Assembly (NCBI GenBank): GCA_934526065.1
Contig: CAKSZX010000003.1
Coordinates: forward strand, 124,001-188,000
From: an uncultured Oscillospiraceae bacterium
GTDB lineage: Bacteria > Bacillota > Clostridia > Oscillospirales > Ruminococcaceae
Length of the DNA: 64,000 bases
Direction: 5' to 3'
Of this stretch, positions 31,845 through 40,262 are shown piece after piece. The notes under the pieces were generated by a model. That model saw only the letters and a list, made by a program, of their open reading frames with translations, had not been told where the DNA came from and searched no databases. How positions within the stretch are numbered: the stretch's first letter is position 1; each line of letters starts with the position of its first letter. Both the position numbers and the translations under genes were made by a program.

Positions 31845-32525
31845 TTATAAATCCTTAGGTTCAAATTTGTAGCCAACGCCCCAAACCGTAACAATGCAGT
31901 CACGGTATTCGCCCAAATGGCTGCGCAGCATTTTAATGTGGGTGTCAACTGTTCTGTCCTCGCCAAAGTAATCGTAATTCCAAACTTTAAGCAAAATTCT
32001 CTCACGGCTCAAAGCAACGCCTTTGTTTTGCACAAGGCACACAAGCAAATCAAACTCTTTCGGCGTAACGTTTATAACTTCGCCGTTTATCTTAATGCTG
32101 TGGCTTGGCACGTCAACAACCAAACCGCCGAAAATATATCTCTCTTTGCTATCACCTGCATCCGGGTTCACACGGTTGATAACCGCCTTAACCCTTGCCA
32201 TAAGTTCTTTCGGTGAAAAAGGCTTTACAACATAGTCGTCTGTACCGGCCTCAAAGCCCTGTATTTTGTCGTATTCTTCACCCTTTGCGGAAAGAATGAT
32301 AACCGGCGTTTTAAAACCACGGCTTCTCATCTCTTTCAGGCAGGTGTAACCGTCCATAAACGGCATCATAACATCCAAAATGCAAAGGTCAATATCGCCT
32401 TTGCTTATTTTTGTAAGAGCGTCAATACCGTCCTTTGCCTGCTCCACGTCGTAACCGTCAATGGTAAGATACTGGGTGATAAGGTCTCTTATTCTCTGTT
32501 CGTCATCAACAACCAAAATTTTCAT
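31845..32525 (-). CDS. OmpR-family response regulator
   Basis: The 226-residue protein has a receiver domain (1-120) with D51 in LCILDVMMPFMDG as the phosphorylation site, acidic D7/D8, and K101 in the VVKPF motif. The C-terminal winged-helix DNA-binding domain (about 130-225) ends in DTHIKMLRSHLG and VWGVGYKF. It is the first gene of the two-gene operon with the kinase and is divergent from the GDPD-like gene at 32731, so the shared 205-base intergenic region may be regulated by it. Confidence 0.96.
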   Translation of the reverse strand: MKILVVDDEQRIRDLITQYLTIDGYDVEQAKDGIDALTKISKGDIDLCILDVMMPFMDGYTCLKEMRSRGFKTPVIILSAKGEEYDKIQGFEAGTDDYVVKPFSPKELMARVKAVINRVNPDAGDSKERYIFGGLVVDVPSHSIKINGEVINVTPKEFDLLVCLVQNKGVALSRERILLKVWNYDYFGEDRTVDTHIKMLRSHLGEYRDCIVTVWGVGYKFEPKDL

Positions 32526-32668
32526 AATAACACTCCGTTCTTCTTTTCTTTTAATTTATATAATGTTCCCTAATAACTCATTTACTCAAAAATATTATAT
32601 AATCCATAGGTTATAATTCTGTGAAAAATTATAAGCCATATTGTGAACAGTTAAAATGTTAAAATAAC

Positions 32669-32697
32669 TTGATTATACCGCCGTAATTGATTATAAT
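32669..32697 (+). promoter_or_regulatory. Promoter of the GDPD-like gene
   Basis: TTGATT (32669-32674) and TATAAT (32692-32697) are spaced by 17 bases, 33 bases ahead of the start codon. AGGAGATAA provides the ribosome site. Confidence 0.85.
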
Positions 32698-32730
32698 TGT
32701 ATACAAGAACTGAAAACAGGAGATAAAATA

Positions 32731-33810
32731 ATGATATACATAGTTTCAATTATCATTGTGCTGCTTGGTTTGTTTGTTTATACATTCTACTGCGGCGGCG
32801 TAAAAAGAAATTTGAGAGAAATTTTCTACGGCAAATATTATGCGGAAGACGGTGTTCTTGACCCACGGGATAAACCAAACACCGCCGAAAGTTTTAAAAA
32901 ATGCGTGCAAGCCGGCGTAGGCATAAAAACAAGCATTTACCTTTCAAAGGATAAAAAGCTGGTTTTAAGCAGTTACAACGACCTTTCAAAGGAATACGGC
33001 TTAGATAAAAAGATAACCGAAAGCGATTATTCGGAACTTGGGGATTTGCATCTTTTAACCCTGCCGGATTTGATAGAAATTGCCGGCGGTACAACCCCGG
33101 TTTTGGCAGAACTTAAAGTCTGCTCCGACAACGAGGTTTTGTGCCGCCTTACCGCAGACGCTATTTTGGCAAGCGGCAAATTCAATGTGGGGGTTGTCAG
33201 CTTCCACCCGGGTATGATGGCTTGGTTTAAACACACGGAAAAATCAATTTTCCGCGGTTTGATTTCCGCCCCGGCAAAAGATTTCACCCGGTTGCCGAAA
33301 ACCCAGGCATTTATGACAGGCAACCTGTTTAACAACTCCGTTTGCAAACCTAATGTTATTTTGTACCGCAACAAGCCGGAAAGCTTCTTTGTAAGATTTA
33401 CCTATTCCCTTGGGGTTATGGCCGGCACTTGGACAATTACCGACCGGGCAGAGGGAGAAAAATTACAGGAAAAAAAGGACATTATCATATGCCGTGGCTA
33501 TATGCCGAAAGAGCCTGTGTTTAAAGATCTGCCGGAAATACAAAAAACCAAGTTTGAAATAGAAAACGAGGAAAAAATGCAGAAAAAGCTGGAATATCAG
33601 CTTGCAAAAGAAAAAATCAAAGAAGAAGTTCGAGCTGAAAAGGCGGAAAAGAAAAGAGAAAAAGCCGCCGAAAGCGGAAAACCTATTCCGGACAGCAAAG
33701 CCGCATATTTCTATGATGAAGAAGAATTCGGCACCCCTGATTTTAACTATGACGAAAACAGTGAAAGCAATTCTTCCGACCCGACAGAAGAACCAACAGA
33801 AAATAAATAA
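32731..33810 (+). CDS. Membrane protein with a degenerate glycerophosphodiester phosphodiesterase domain
   Basis: The 359-residue product has one N-terminal membrane segment (3-20), a domain (about 40-270) whose order matches GDPD TIM barrels (NTAESFKKCVQAG, then LSKDKKLVL, TLPDLIEIAGG and LAELKV), and a charged tail rich in Lys/Glu then Asp/Glu/Ser (about 275-359). The residues that define an active GDPD are missing: the HRG start reads PRDKPN, the E-L-D metal motif reads K-T-S, and the catalytic His reads S80/S81. Only the Glu of LAELK (125-129) remains. I infer a non-catalytic derivative, perhaps a binding protein. Confidence 0.7.
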   Translation: MIYIVSIIIVLLGLFVYTFYCGGVKRNLREIFYGKYYAEDGVLDPRDKPNTAESFKKCVQAGVGIKTSIYLSKDKKLVLSSYNDLSKEYGLDKKITESDYSELGDLHLLTLPDLIEIAGGTTPVLAELKVCSDNEVLCRLTADAILASGKFNVGVVSFHPGMMAWFKHTEKSIFRGLISAPAKDFTRLPKTQAFMTGNLFNNSVCKPNVILYRNKPESFFVRFTYSLGVMAGTWTITDRAEGEKLQEKKDIIICRGYMPKEPVFKDLPEIQKTKFEIENEEKMQKKLEYQLAKEKIKEEVRAEKAEKKREKAAESGKPIPDSKAAYFYDEEEFGTPDFNYDENSESNSSDPTEEPTENK

Positions 33811-33826
33811 TATACCGTAAATTTAA

Positions 33827-33860
33827 ATACCCTATCCATAAAGGAAAGGGTATTTTTATT
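33827..33860 (+). terminator. Terminator of the GDPD-like gene
   Basis: ATACCCT (33827-33833) pairs with AGGGTAT (33847-33853), extended by an inner TCC/GGA, followed by TTTTATT. It also separates the convergent gene at 33883. Confidence 0.85.
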
Positions 33861-33882
33861 GCGCTTATTTACTCAATTTGCC

Positions 33883-34815
33883 TCAATCGGCCTTATCGGC
33901 TTTCTTTTTTAACCTTAAAACAATCATATAGGCCAACCCGGCAATAACCGCAACCGTCAAAACAGGCATTGAATATTTTAATATCAACGCTATCACGCCG
34001 TAGTAAGTTTTGCCCGCCCCGGAGATATACTGCTCTGTTTTTCCTGTTTCTCTGTCGGCGGTTATTGCAAGCCTTATTTGCCCGGCATTTTCTCTGTTGC
34101 CTTTAAAAATACAGTGTTCATAGCCGATGTACAAAGCCAAACTTTCAATATGGGCACCGGATACCGCCGGCCTTACCGTGCCGGTAAAGATAATTTCTTT
34201 TGCGTACACAACGCCTTTTGGCGTTATCTTTTTCATTTTAATTCCCCGGTCGGATTCCGCCAACGCCCCGTAGGCATCACCGGTGAACTTTTCCTCATAC
34301 TCCGGCAGGTACTCGCCGGATTTTGCGGCATATTTTACGATTAAGGTGTAATCACGAATGTCAACGGCTAAATCACTCTTGCCGTCGCTGCCTATCATAT
34401 TAAAATTTAACACATCATCATAGGTAAATGTGGGCTTTTCCCGCCATTGCAGGGCGTATATTATTTTGGAATGATTTTTCTCATCAATAGGTGAAATTGC
34501 CGCAAACACATTTAATCCCGATGTGAATTTAGGGGATTTGTCCCTTGTTATCCTTTGCCGAGGGGTGAAATTTTCAAAAGGGTCAGCTTCCCCGGCAAAG
34601 ATTTTTTCAAATTCTTCGTCGCTCAAACTCCGTTCCTTATCGGCAACAACAGCCTCTGCCGAAGAACTGTCATAAACCAATGCACTCTCGGTTATTTGCG
34701 CTTTGTACACATCACAGCTTTTTTCATTCAAAGCCCGTACCGGCAACCGTGATAAATTCAAACACATCACAAACAGCACCGCATATAAGATTTTAAAAAT
34801 TATTCTTTTATTCAT
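33883..34815 (-). CDS. Exported, C-terminally anchored protein of unknown function
   Basis: I do not recognise this protein. From the ATG at 34815 (AAAGGAGGG upstream) it has 310 residues: a signal peptide (MNKRIIFKILYAVLFVM... to about residue 28, ending VRALN), an extracytoplasmic region with beta-rich character, a membrane segment near residues 272-298 and a basic tail (RLKKKADKAD). No enzyme motif is evident; Cys residues are few. The upstream 22 codons in frame are not used. It is monocistronic and borders the repeat island. An adhesin or envelope structural role is possible but unsupported. Confidence 0.75.
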   Translation of the reverse strand: MNKRIIFKILYAVLFVMCLNLSRLPVRALNEKSCDVYKAQITESALVYDSSSAEAVVADKERSLSDEEFEKIFAGEADPFENFTPRQRITRDKSPKFTSGLNVFAAISPIDEKNHSKIIYALQWREKPTFTYDDVLNFNMIGSDGKSDLAVDIRDYTLIVKYAAKSGEYLPEYEEKFTGDAYGALAESDRGIKMKKITPKGVVYAKEIIFTGTVRPAVSGAHIESLALYIGYEHCIFKGNRENAGQIRLAITADRETGKTEQYISGAGKTYYGVIALILKYSMPVLTVAVIAGLAYMIVLRLKKKADKAD

Positions 34816-35008
34816 CCGATTGCCCTCCTTTGTAGAAAACCCACACTTCATCAGCACGGATTTTAGATTTTTATTATACAACTATATTTATTTGCATATA
34901 TTGTACAATATATTTTTCTGTATATCAATATTTTTAGTGTAAATTTAATATATTCGGCGTTTATATGCCAATTAAATCAATTAAATACAACTAGCGCAAC
35001 ACATCATA

Positions 35009-35165
35009 GGCTCTCTTTGGTAAAGAGAGCTGTCAGCGGTAGCTGACTGAGAGATTGAAAAACATTTTATTTATATATGATATTCGGTTGCAAATTAGGT
35101 TGTTGTACCAAGGTCAATCCCTCTGGTTTTCTTACGAAAAACCACCTCCCTTTACCAAAGGGCGG
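35009..35165. repeat. MITE-like palindromic repeat, family A, copy 1
   Basis: The left end (35009-35057) begins GGCTCTCTTTGGTAAAGAGAG and the right end (35112-35165) is a diverged inverted version of it ending TTTACCAAAGGGCGG. Both ends contain internal stem-loops. The element is about 157 bp and encodes nothing. The IS30-family element is inserted directly at its right end. 34816-35008 shows nothing else recognisable. Confidence 0.75.
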
Positions 35166-36241
35166 GCAGATTATAATAACAAGTGCAACAGTAAAAAAAT
35201 AGATTTCATATCGACCAAGGTGTAAAATAATGCTACCAACAAAAACAGACACGGAGGTCAATATGAAACCATATACACATTTTACACTAAATGAAAGGAA
35301 ATATCTACAAGAAAGTTTGGAAACCGGCGACAGCATCAGAAAAATTGCAAAAGCACTGAGGCGTAGTCCGTCCACAATAAGCAGAGAGATTAAACGAAAT
35401 TGGAGTAAGAAACCCAATCACTACCACCATTGGGCGGCTCAGATTAAATATTGGGAAAGAAGAAAGTCCTGTCACAGGAAAAACAATCTTCTCAAAGACA
35501 ATGCCGCATATGCTTTTGCTCTTGAAAAATTGCACCAATTTTGGTCACCGGAAATTATTGCAGGCAATTGGAACTTAAATCATGATAAAAAAACTTCCTA
35601 TTCCTCAATCTATCGAGCTGTATATGCCAAGCAATTCCCCGGTATTAAACCGGGAACACATCTGAGAAGAAGAGGCAAACCCTACTCAATAGGGCGCAAA
35701 TCGTATACTCATTATATGGATAGATCTATTCATGACAGAGGCAAAGAAGCCGATTTAAGGATGAGATTCGGCGATTATGAAGGTGATACCATCTATGGCT
35801 CGGTTGGCAAGGGATATCTTGTAACAGCTATCGACAGAAAATCCAGGTATGTTGTTGCAGCCGTTTGCAAAGATAAAACCATTGCCTCTATCAATGCAGC
35901 TTTCGCCGAAGCCTTTGCAAAAGCCACCGTAAAAATCAGACCGTTAACTCTTACCTTAGATAACGGTTCTGAGTTTCTTGGCTACAAAGACATTGAAAAA
36001 GATTTAAATCTTAAAGTATATTTTGCAGACCCTCATTCTCCTTGGCAAAGAGGCTCAAATGAGAATGTCAACGATGTTTTTAGATTTTTCTTTCCCCGCG
36101 GTTTTGATTTCAGAACTCTTTCAAGAGAGCGCCTTGATGCTGTTCTTGATTTGATTAACAATCGCCCCAGAAAATGTCTTGACTTTATTTCTCCTGTCGA
36201 CTTTTTCAACAAGACTGTTGCACTTGGCTTGACAATTTGAG
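35165..36241 (+). mobile_element. IS30-family insertion sequence
   Basis: The element is about 1,075 bp with imperfect inverted repeats of 27 bp: 35166-35192 and the complement of 36214-36240 match at 20 of 27 positions, with an exact shared core AAGTGCAACAGT. The flanks duplicate a short target: either GGCGG (35161-35165 and 36241-36245) or GCG if the ends are shifted by one base. The unoccupied site is visible in the paralogous repeat at 36653-36685, where family A runs directly into the next repeat. One intact transposase fills the interior, and its stop codon lies inside the right inverted repeat. The element appears complete. Confidence 0.85.
35263..36240 (+). CDS. IS30-family transposase
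   Basis: The 325-residue transposase has an N-terminal helix-turn-helix (about 13-45, KYLQESLETGDSIRKIAKAL then STISREIKRN) and a DDE catalytic domain with D175 in GDYEGDT, D233 in TLDNGSEF and E267 in SNENVN. The 33-residue spacing between the last two is typical of IS30. The start is the ATG at 35263 with GGAGG five bases upstream; an in-frame ATG at 35230 lacks a ribosome site. It is full length with no frameshift, so the element may still be active. Confidence 0.95.
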   Translation: MKPYTHFTLNERKYLQESLETGDSIRKIAKALRRSPSTISREIKRNWSKKPNHYHHWAAQIKYWERRKSCHRKNNLLKDNAAYAFALEKLHQFWSPEIIAGNWNLNHDKKTSYSSIYRAVYAKQFPGIKPGTHLRRRGKPYSIGRKSYTHYMDRSIHDRGKEADLRMRFGDYEGDTIYGSVGKGYLVTAIDRKSRYVVAAVCKDKTIASINAAFAEAFAKATVKIRPLTLTLDNGSEFLGYKDIEKDLNLKVYFADPHSPWQRGSNENVNDVFRFFFPRGFDFRTLSRERLDAVLDLINNRPRKCLDFISPVDFFNKTVALGLTI

Positions 36242-36329
36242 GCGGCAAAGTTGCGGATTTTTGGGCTTGTTATTTGTTGCCGAAATTCGATGTAGACAGG
36301 TTGTTTATGTGCAAACCTACGGTTCGCAT

Positions 36330-36432
36330 AGGCGTTCAATGAACGCCCCTACGATGCTAATTTATGAATACATTTATTTGTGACAGATAAAAATAAATCA
36401 CGGATACACCGTAGGGCGACCATTGGTCGCCT
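36330..36432. repeat. MITE-like repeat, family B, copy 1
   Basis: Terminal inverted segments 36330-36353 (AGGCGTTCAATGAACGCCCC) and 36410-36432 (CGTAGGGCGACCATTGGTCG) frame a 55-bp AT-rich centre. Each end is itself a palindrome. Similar CGTAGGGGCG elements are familiar from gut Clostridia. Confidence 0.75.
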
Positions 36433-36495
36433 CATTTCAAATTATTTAAACTGTTTTTCCTCTATAAATCAACAACCCAAACTAATCGCAAAATC

Positions 36496-36664
36496 GGCTC
36501 TCTTTGGTAAAGAGAGCTGTCAGCGTAGCTGACTGAGAGATTGGAAAACATTTTGTTTATATACCATATTCGGTTGTAAGTTCGGTTGAAAATCAGGTTG
36601 TTTTACTAAGGTCAATCCCTCCGATTTTTCTTACGAAAAATCACCTCCCTTTACCAAAGGGCGG
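36496..36664. repeat. MITE-like palindromic repeat, family A, copy 2
   Basis: This 169-bp copy is complete, from GGCTCTCTTTGGTAAAGAGAG (36496) to TTTACCAAAGGGCGG (36664). It shows the uninterrupted junction that reveals the IS30 target site in copy 1. Confidence 0.78.
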
Positions 36665-36748
36665 CGAAATTGCGGATTTTTGGGGTTGTTGTTTGTAGCC
36701 GAAATTTGATGTAAACAGGTTGTTTATGTGCAAACCTACGGTTTGCAT

Positions 36749-36772
36749 AGGCGTTCAATGAACGCCCCTACG
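36749..36772. repeat. Family B repeat, left end only (copy 2)
   Basis: The left inverted segment AGGCGTTCAATGAACGCCCC is intact, but the right end is absent and is replaced by AT-rich sequence to 36830. Confidence 0.65.
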
Positions 36773-36830
36773 GATTTATTTTATAAATATATTTATTTGT
36801 AACCGTAATTCAATACAAATAATCCGCAAG

Positions 36831-37018
36831 ACAACCCCTCAGACGGCTAACGCCGCCAGCTCCCCTTGCACAGTGGAGCCAAGGTGTTGCTAACCTTTGA
36901 GAATGTTGTCTTGTATTTGACATTTGTTTATGAATTATATTGTTTAAAATGATTTTCCGCTGTAACAAACTATCCGAATAGACAGCAAAACTCGCCCTCC
37001 ATTTACACAAGGGAGGCT
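36831..37018. repeat. MITE-like repeat, family C
   Basis: The left end 36831-36880 (ACAACCCCTCAGACGGCTAA onward) contains nested palindromes (GGCTAACGCC and GCTCCCCTTGCACAGTGGAGC). The right end 36991-37018 carries a diverged inverted copy (CCCTCC...GGGAGGCT). The middle is AT-rich and non-coding. Confidence 0.65.
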
Positions 37019-37100
37019 ATTTTACGGATTTTTGGGGTTGTTGTTTGTTGCCGAAATTTAGTGTAAACAGATTGTTTATGTGCAAACCTACGGTTTGCAT

Positions 37101-37204
37101 AGGCGTTCAATGAACGCCCCTACGATGCTAATTTACAAATACATTTATTTGTGACCGACAAAAATAAATCACGGATACACCGTAGGGGCGACCATTGGTC
37201 GCCT
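37101..37204. repeat. MITE-like repeat, family B, copy 3
   Basis: A complete copy with inverted ends 37101-37124 and 37181-37204, nearly identical to copy 1. It lies in the second half of the long direct repeat. Confidence 0.75.
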
Positions 37205-37267
37205 CTTTTCAAATTATTTAAACTGGTTTTCCGCTATAAATCAACAATCCAAACTAATCGCAAAACC

Positions 37268-37316
37268 GGCTCTCTTTGGTAAAGAGAGCTGTCAGCGTTA
37301 GCTGACTGAGAGATTG
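37268..37316. repeat. Family A repeat, left end only (copy 3)
   Basis: Only the first 49 bases (GGCTCTCTTTGGTAAAGAGAG to GAGAGATTG) are present; the right half is missing. Sequence from 37317 to 37480 shows no feature. Confidence 0.68.
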
Positions 37317-37548
37317 TTTAAGGAAGTTGTTTAATCTTATCTTCCGCTATAAAATAGTAAATCAAACAAACCGCAAATTTGCCCCCCGTATCTCACGGTT
37401 TAGCTTTTAATTATTACACCAATCACCGTATTTTATCCTTTCAAAATCTATCCGCCATCATTTTTGACACTCTCATCGGTAATTTTATTTGATTATTTTA
37501 CCGTATAATGATAAAATAAAGTTAAATTATTTTACAGGCGGTGACACC

Positions 37549-38433
37549 ATGGCAGAAAGCTACACCCACAGCCTTAACGCACTTGCAGCTGCGGCACAGG
37601 CTAAATATATACCAAGGGATAAAACAAGTTTTTTAATGGGCTCAAACGGCCCGGACCCTATGTTTTACTATAAAATTTATAATCCTTTTCGCTCTTATGA
37701 CTTAGCCATTCTGGGAGATATTATGCACATCAAAAAAACAGGGGTATTTTTAAAAAATCTTTTTCTCAATGCAAGAACTGATATCCAAAAAGATTATTGC
37801 CTTGGTTTTTTGTGTCATTATGCCCTGGACAGTGCAATTCATCCCTTTGTAAACTATATAAGCCAAGCTTACGGCTCACCGTTTAACATTCCACGGGGGC
37901 ACAATTATTTTGAAACCGCACTTGACTGTGCTTTAAGTCAAAAATATTTGCACACTTCCTGCCCGGATATTGAAGAATACGCCCCGGAAATGAATGACAG
38001 CCAGCTTGTTCAGATTTCTTATCTGCTTAAAAGAACTGTTGACTTAACATATTACGAACATGATTTTCCGCAGGAAGAATACGCCCGGTGTTTTAAAGAT
38101 TTTCGATTTATAAGAAAATTTCTTCACTCCCCGGGAAAAACCAAATTTCCCATAGCTTTAATTATAGAAAAAATAATCGGCAAGGGAGATGGGTTTATTA
38201 TGGGTCGTATGCAGCCATGCAATATGCCCATATCTGATTTTACATTTTGGCAGGATAAGATCACCGGCCTTTACTACGCCGACAGCTTAGAAGATATTTT
38301 GCACCGTGCCGACCTTTTGGCGGCAAAATATATAGATTTAGGCCTTGCATTTTTCCGGGGACAAATAAGTATTGAGGATTTTGCCGAGGAAATAGGCAGC
38401 AGAAGTTACGACGCCGGCTTTGCCGCATATTGA
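37549..38433 (+). CDS. Zinc-dependent phospholipase C-like protein
   Basis: The 294-residue protein has the helical histidine-rich pattern of the zinc-dependent phospholipase C / S1-P1 nuclease fold: GSNGPDP (31-37), H60, HYALDSAIHP (90-99) and GHNYFETALD (117-126), giving possible zinc ligands D36, H60, H90, D94, H98, H118 and E122. There is no signal peptide, so it probably acts inside the cell, unlike secreted toxins of this fold. The start is the ATG at 37549 after GGCGGTGAC. A TATAAT at 37504-37509 probably belongs to its promoter. The substrate is unknown. Confidence 0.8.
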   Translation: MAESYTHSLNALAAAAQAKYIPRDKTSFLMGSNGPDPMFYYKIYNPFRSYDLAILGDIMHIKKTGVFLKNLFLNARTDIQKDYCLGFLCHYALDSAIHPFVNYISQAYGSPFNIPRGHNYFETALDCALSQKYLHTSCPDIEEYAPEMNDSQLVQISYLLKRTVDLTYYEHDFPQEEYARCFKDFRFIRKFLHSPGKTKFPIALIIEKIIGKGDGFIMGRMQPCNMPISDFTFWQDKITGLYYADSLEDILHRADLLAAKYIDLGLAFFRGQISIEDFAEEIGSRSYDAGFAAY

Positions 38434-38555
38434 TTTACAAACTTCGGCGGTAAAGTTGAAGTTATGCCGCAATGGTAACTTATCATTTTTGCAAAAAAGT
38501 ATTACATATTTTTGTACTGCTATTTATAGAATTATTTAAAGCAATTTTCAAACAC

Positions 38556-38587
38556 AAAACAGCGAGTTTTAAAAAGCTCGCTGTTTT
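38556..38587. terminator. Terminator after the phospholipase C-like gene
   Basis: A perfect 11-bp stem, 38556-38566 with 38577-38587, has A and T runs at its ends and can work in both directions. The 306-base gap 38434-38739 otherwise holds only this and a second hairpin, 38687-38695 with 38712-38720, that may end the dnaJ-like unit on the minus strand. Confidence 0.82.
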
Positions 38588-38739
38588 AATATGCCTGTAA
38601 ATTATAATAATTTTAATTTCCCCGGTCCACCCGGTTTTCCCTAAATATATTTACTGTACACCGATAATATTCCATAGAGTAGTTTTGTTTTTCCGTTAAA
38701 ATACTCTTTGGCGGAAAAACCCAATATTCATTTTACCTC

Positions 38740-39447
38740 TCAGCAAATGCAGCAAAATGGTTGACACAATAAATTTGAAAGACAAAGACAGGTAAAACAC
38801 TGTTGCAGATTGTAAATTGAATTCATATCATATCCCCTTGCATTTTGGCGGTATGTCTGCTGGGACCTTGTCATGTATTCGTACAACATACGGTACTGCC
38901 GATTGTTAGGGCTCATGGCACAGGCCCGCTTAATATCCTGTATGGCCTGTACGGTATTGCCCATATTGTAATTGGCAACTGCGGAAAGATAATACCACCT
39001 GCTGTTGCGCTGTGAATTTTCCACATTTGCAAGGATGTTAAGAGCCCGCAGATACTCTCTCTTATTTATATAGTCGACGGCTCGCCTCATATATTCGTTG
39101 TCAAACCTGTCATATTTCTCACCTGTTGTATAGGTGTATGTATGCCAAGTTCCGCCGCCGAAATTGCCGAAAATATCCTCAAAATTTCCGTAATCGAAAC
39201 CGCCGCCCCTTGAATATCCGCCGCCCGAAGCAGAATAAGCTCCGCCTGCCTGTGGATTTCTGTATTTTTCCGGGTTCATAAGCATGTCATAGGCTTGGTT
39301 CACCTCATTCATTTTTTCGGCGGCCTTAGGGTCGTCAGGGTGTAAATCCGGATGATATTTTTTAGCCATTTTCCTATATGCACTTTTTATTTCGTCCTTT
39401 GTTGCCCCCGGGTTTATGCCAAGGACTTCGTAAGGGTTAATTGCCAT
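38740..39447 (-). CDS. J-domain protein with TPR-like region and Cys-rich C-terminus
   Basis: The N-terminal J domain (1-65) has the HPD motif at 32-34, needed to stimulate DnaK. A Gly/Tyr-rich linker follows (about 68-110), then a helical, TPR-like region (about 120-200, YINKREYLRALNILANVENSQRN...). The last 19 residues hold seven cysteines (CFTCLCLSNLLCQPFCCIC), which is unusual and could bind metal or a membrane. This is not full-length DnaJ: the zinc-finger and substrate domains are missing. The start overlaps the end of the DUF5685 gene by 11 bases. Confidence 0.88.
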   Translation of the reverse strand: MAINPYEVLGINPGATKDEIKSAYRKMAKKYHPDLHPDDPKAAEKMNEVNQAYDMLMNPEKYRNPQAGGAYSASGGGYSRGGGFDYGNFEDIFGNFGGGTWHTYTYTTGEKYDRFDNEYMRRAVDYINKREYLRALNILANVENSQRNSRWYYLSAVANYNMGNTVQAIQDIKRACAMSPNNRQYRMLYEYMTRSQQTYRQNARGYDMNSIYNLQQCFTCLCLSNLLCQPFCCIC

Positions 39448-40261
39448 TTGTGTTCTCCTGCTTTTGCTGTTTTCTGTTAAGCTCTACCCATATTCCCGAA
39501 TAGATTATATTTCTCATCAAATTCAAATCTTTTTCCAGGGGCAAGATTTCAAACCGCCGTGAGGCCTGCCCCATAATTACCTGCAATATCCGCCTTATGT
39601 CCGTATCCGAAGAAAGATTTACAAGGGGATTGTAACTTCTGCTGTCCTCGTCTTTCTCCAAATCCCGTGCGGCGTCGGCAAAGTAAATAAATCTGCCTAA
39701 ATTATAGCCGAAATCGTAAAGAGTTTGCCGCCACATATCTTTTTTCAAAACAAATACGGCGGCCATAAGCCTGCTGAAGCTGTTTGCGGCAAGGTCTACG
39801 GACAGATCTCCGTCCTTTTCTATAGCAGAAATTTCGGCCATTTCTTTTTCTATCACAGCGGTCTGTTCCGGGTATTTTTCTTTTATCTTTTCATAATTGG
39901 ATTTTATGATTTTTGCATATTCCGCCGATATAAAACTGCCCTCGTCATGCCGGTCGTCAAGGCTTTTATGATAAGCCAAAGCCACCGTCATATCCCGGCA
40001 ATAATCTATAACCGAACTTTGCAAATAGTCTCTCCCGGCCACAGGGTGTGCGGTACATCTTCCGCTGTGTGGGATTTCTTGCGGCTCGTATAAAGATGAT
40101 AAAAGCAAGGCCAAAAAGGTCATATCATAACTCAGCCCCAGTCGCCGCATAAAACCGTGATTTGCCCCGAGAGAATGACAAATACCGCAGTATAGCATGG
40201 TGTATCTTGCTTTTTCCTCATCGGTTATGTCTTTAGTGTTTGGCTGTACAAATCCGAACAT
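39437..40261 (-). CDS. DUF5685 family protein
   Basis: The 274-residue protein begins MFGFVQPNTKDITDEEKARY and has a YCGICHSLG cysteine motif (24-32) plus later Cys and Asp-rich helices (FADAARDLEKDEDS), matching DUF5685 proteins of Clostridia. The function is unknown. It lies between a zinc-ribbon membrane protein and a J-domain protein, and overlaps the latter, so the three are probably one functional set. Confidence 0.82.
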   Translation of the reverse strand: MFGFVQPNTKDITDEEKARYTMLYCGICHSLGANHGFMRRLGLSYDMTFLALLLSSLYEPQEIPHSGRCTAHPVAGRDYLQSSVIDYCRDMTVALAYHKSLDDRHDEGSFISAEYAKIIKSNYEKIKEKYPEQTAVIEKEMAEISAIEKDGDLSVDLAANSFSRLMAAVFVLKKDMWRQTLYDFGYNLGRFIYFADAARDLEKDEDSRSYNPLVNLSSDTDIRRILQVIMGQASRRFEILPLEKDLNLMRNIIYSGIWVELNRKQQKQENTNGN

Positions 40262-40262
40262 A

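Larger units (their letters stand above)
36253..37316. repeat. Long direct repeat of about 290 bp within the repeat island
   Basis: 36253-36542 and 37025-37316 are near-identical over their length. Each runs from CGGATTTTTGGG through a family B element to the left half of a family A element ending GAGAGATTG. A third, partial copy covers 36673-36772. The pair could recombine and delete the intervening segment. The whole stretch 36242-37548 has no convincing gene. Confidence 0.75.

Noticed and set aside
34990..37330. CRISPR array
   Set aside because: Repeats are long, of several families, unevenly spaced and inverted; there are no uniform spacers and no cas genes.
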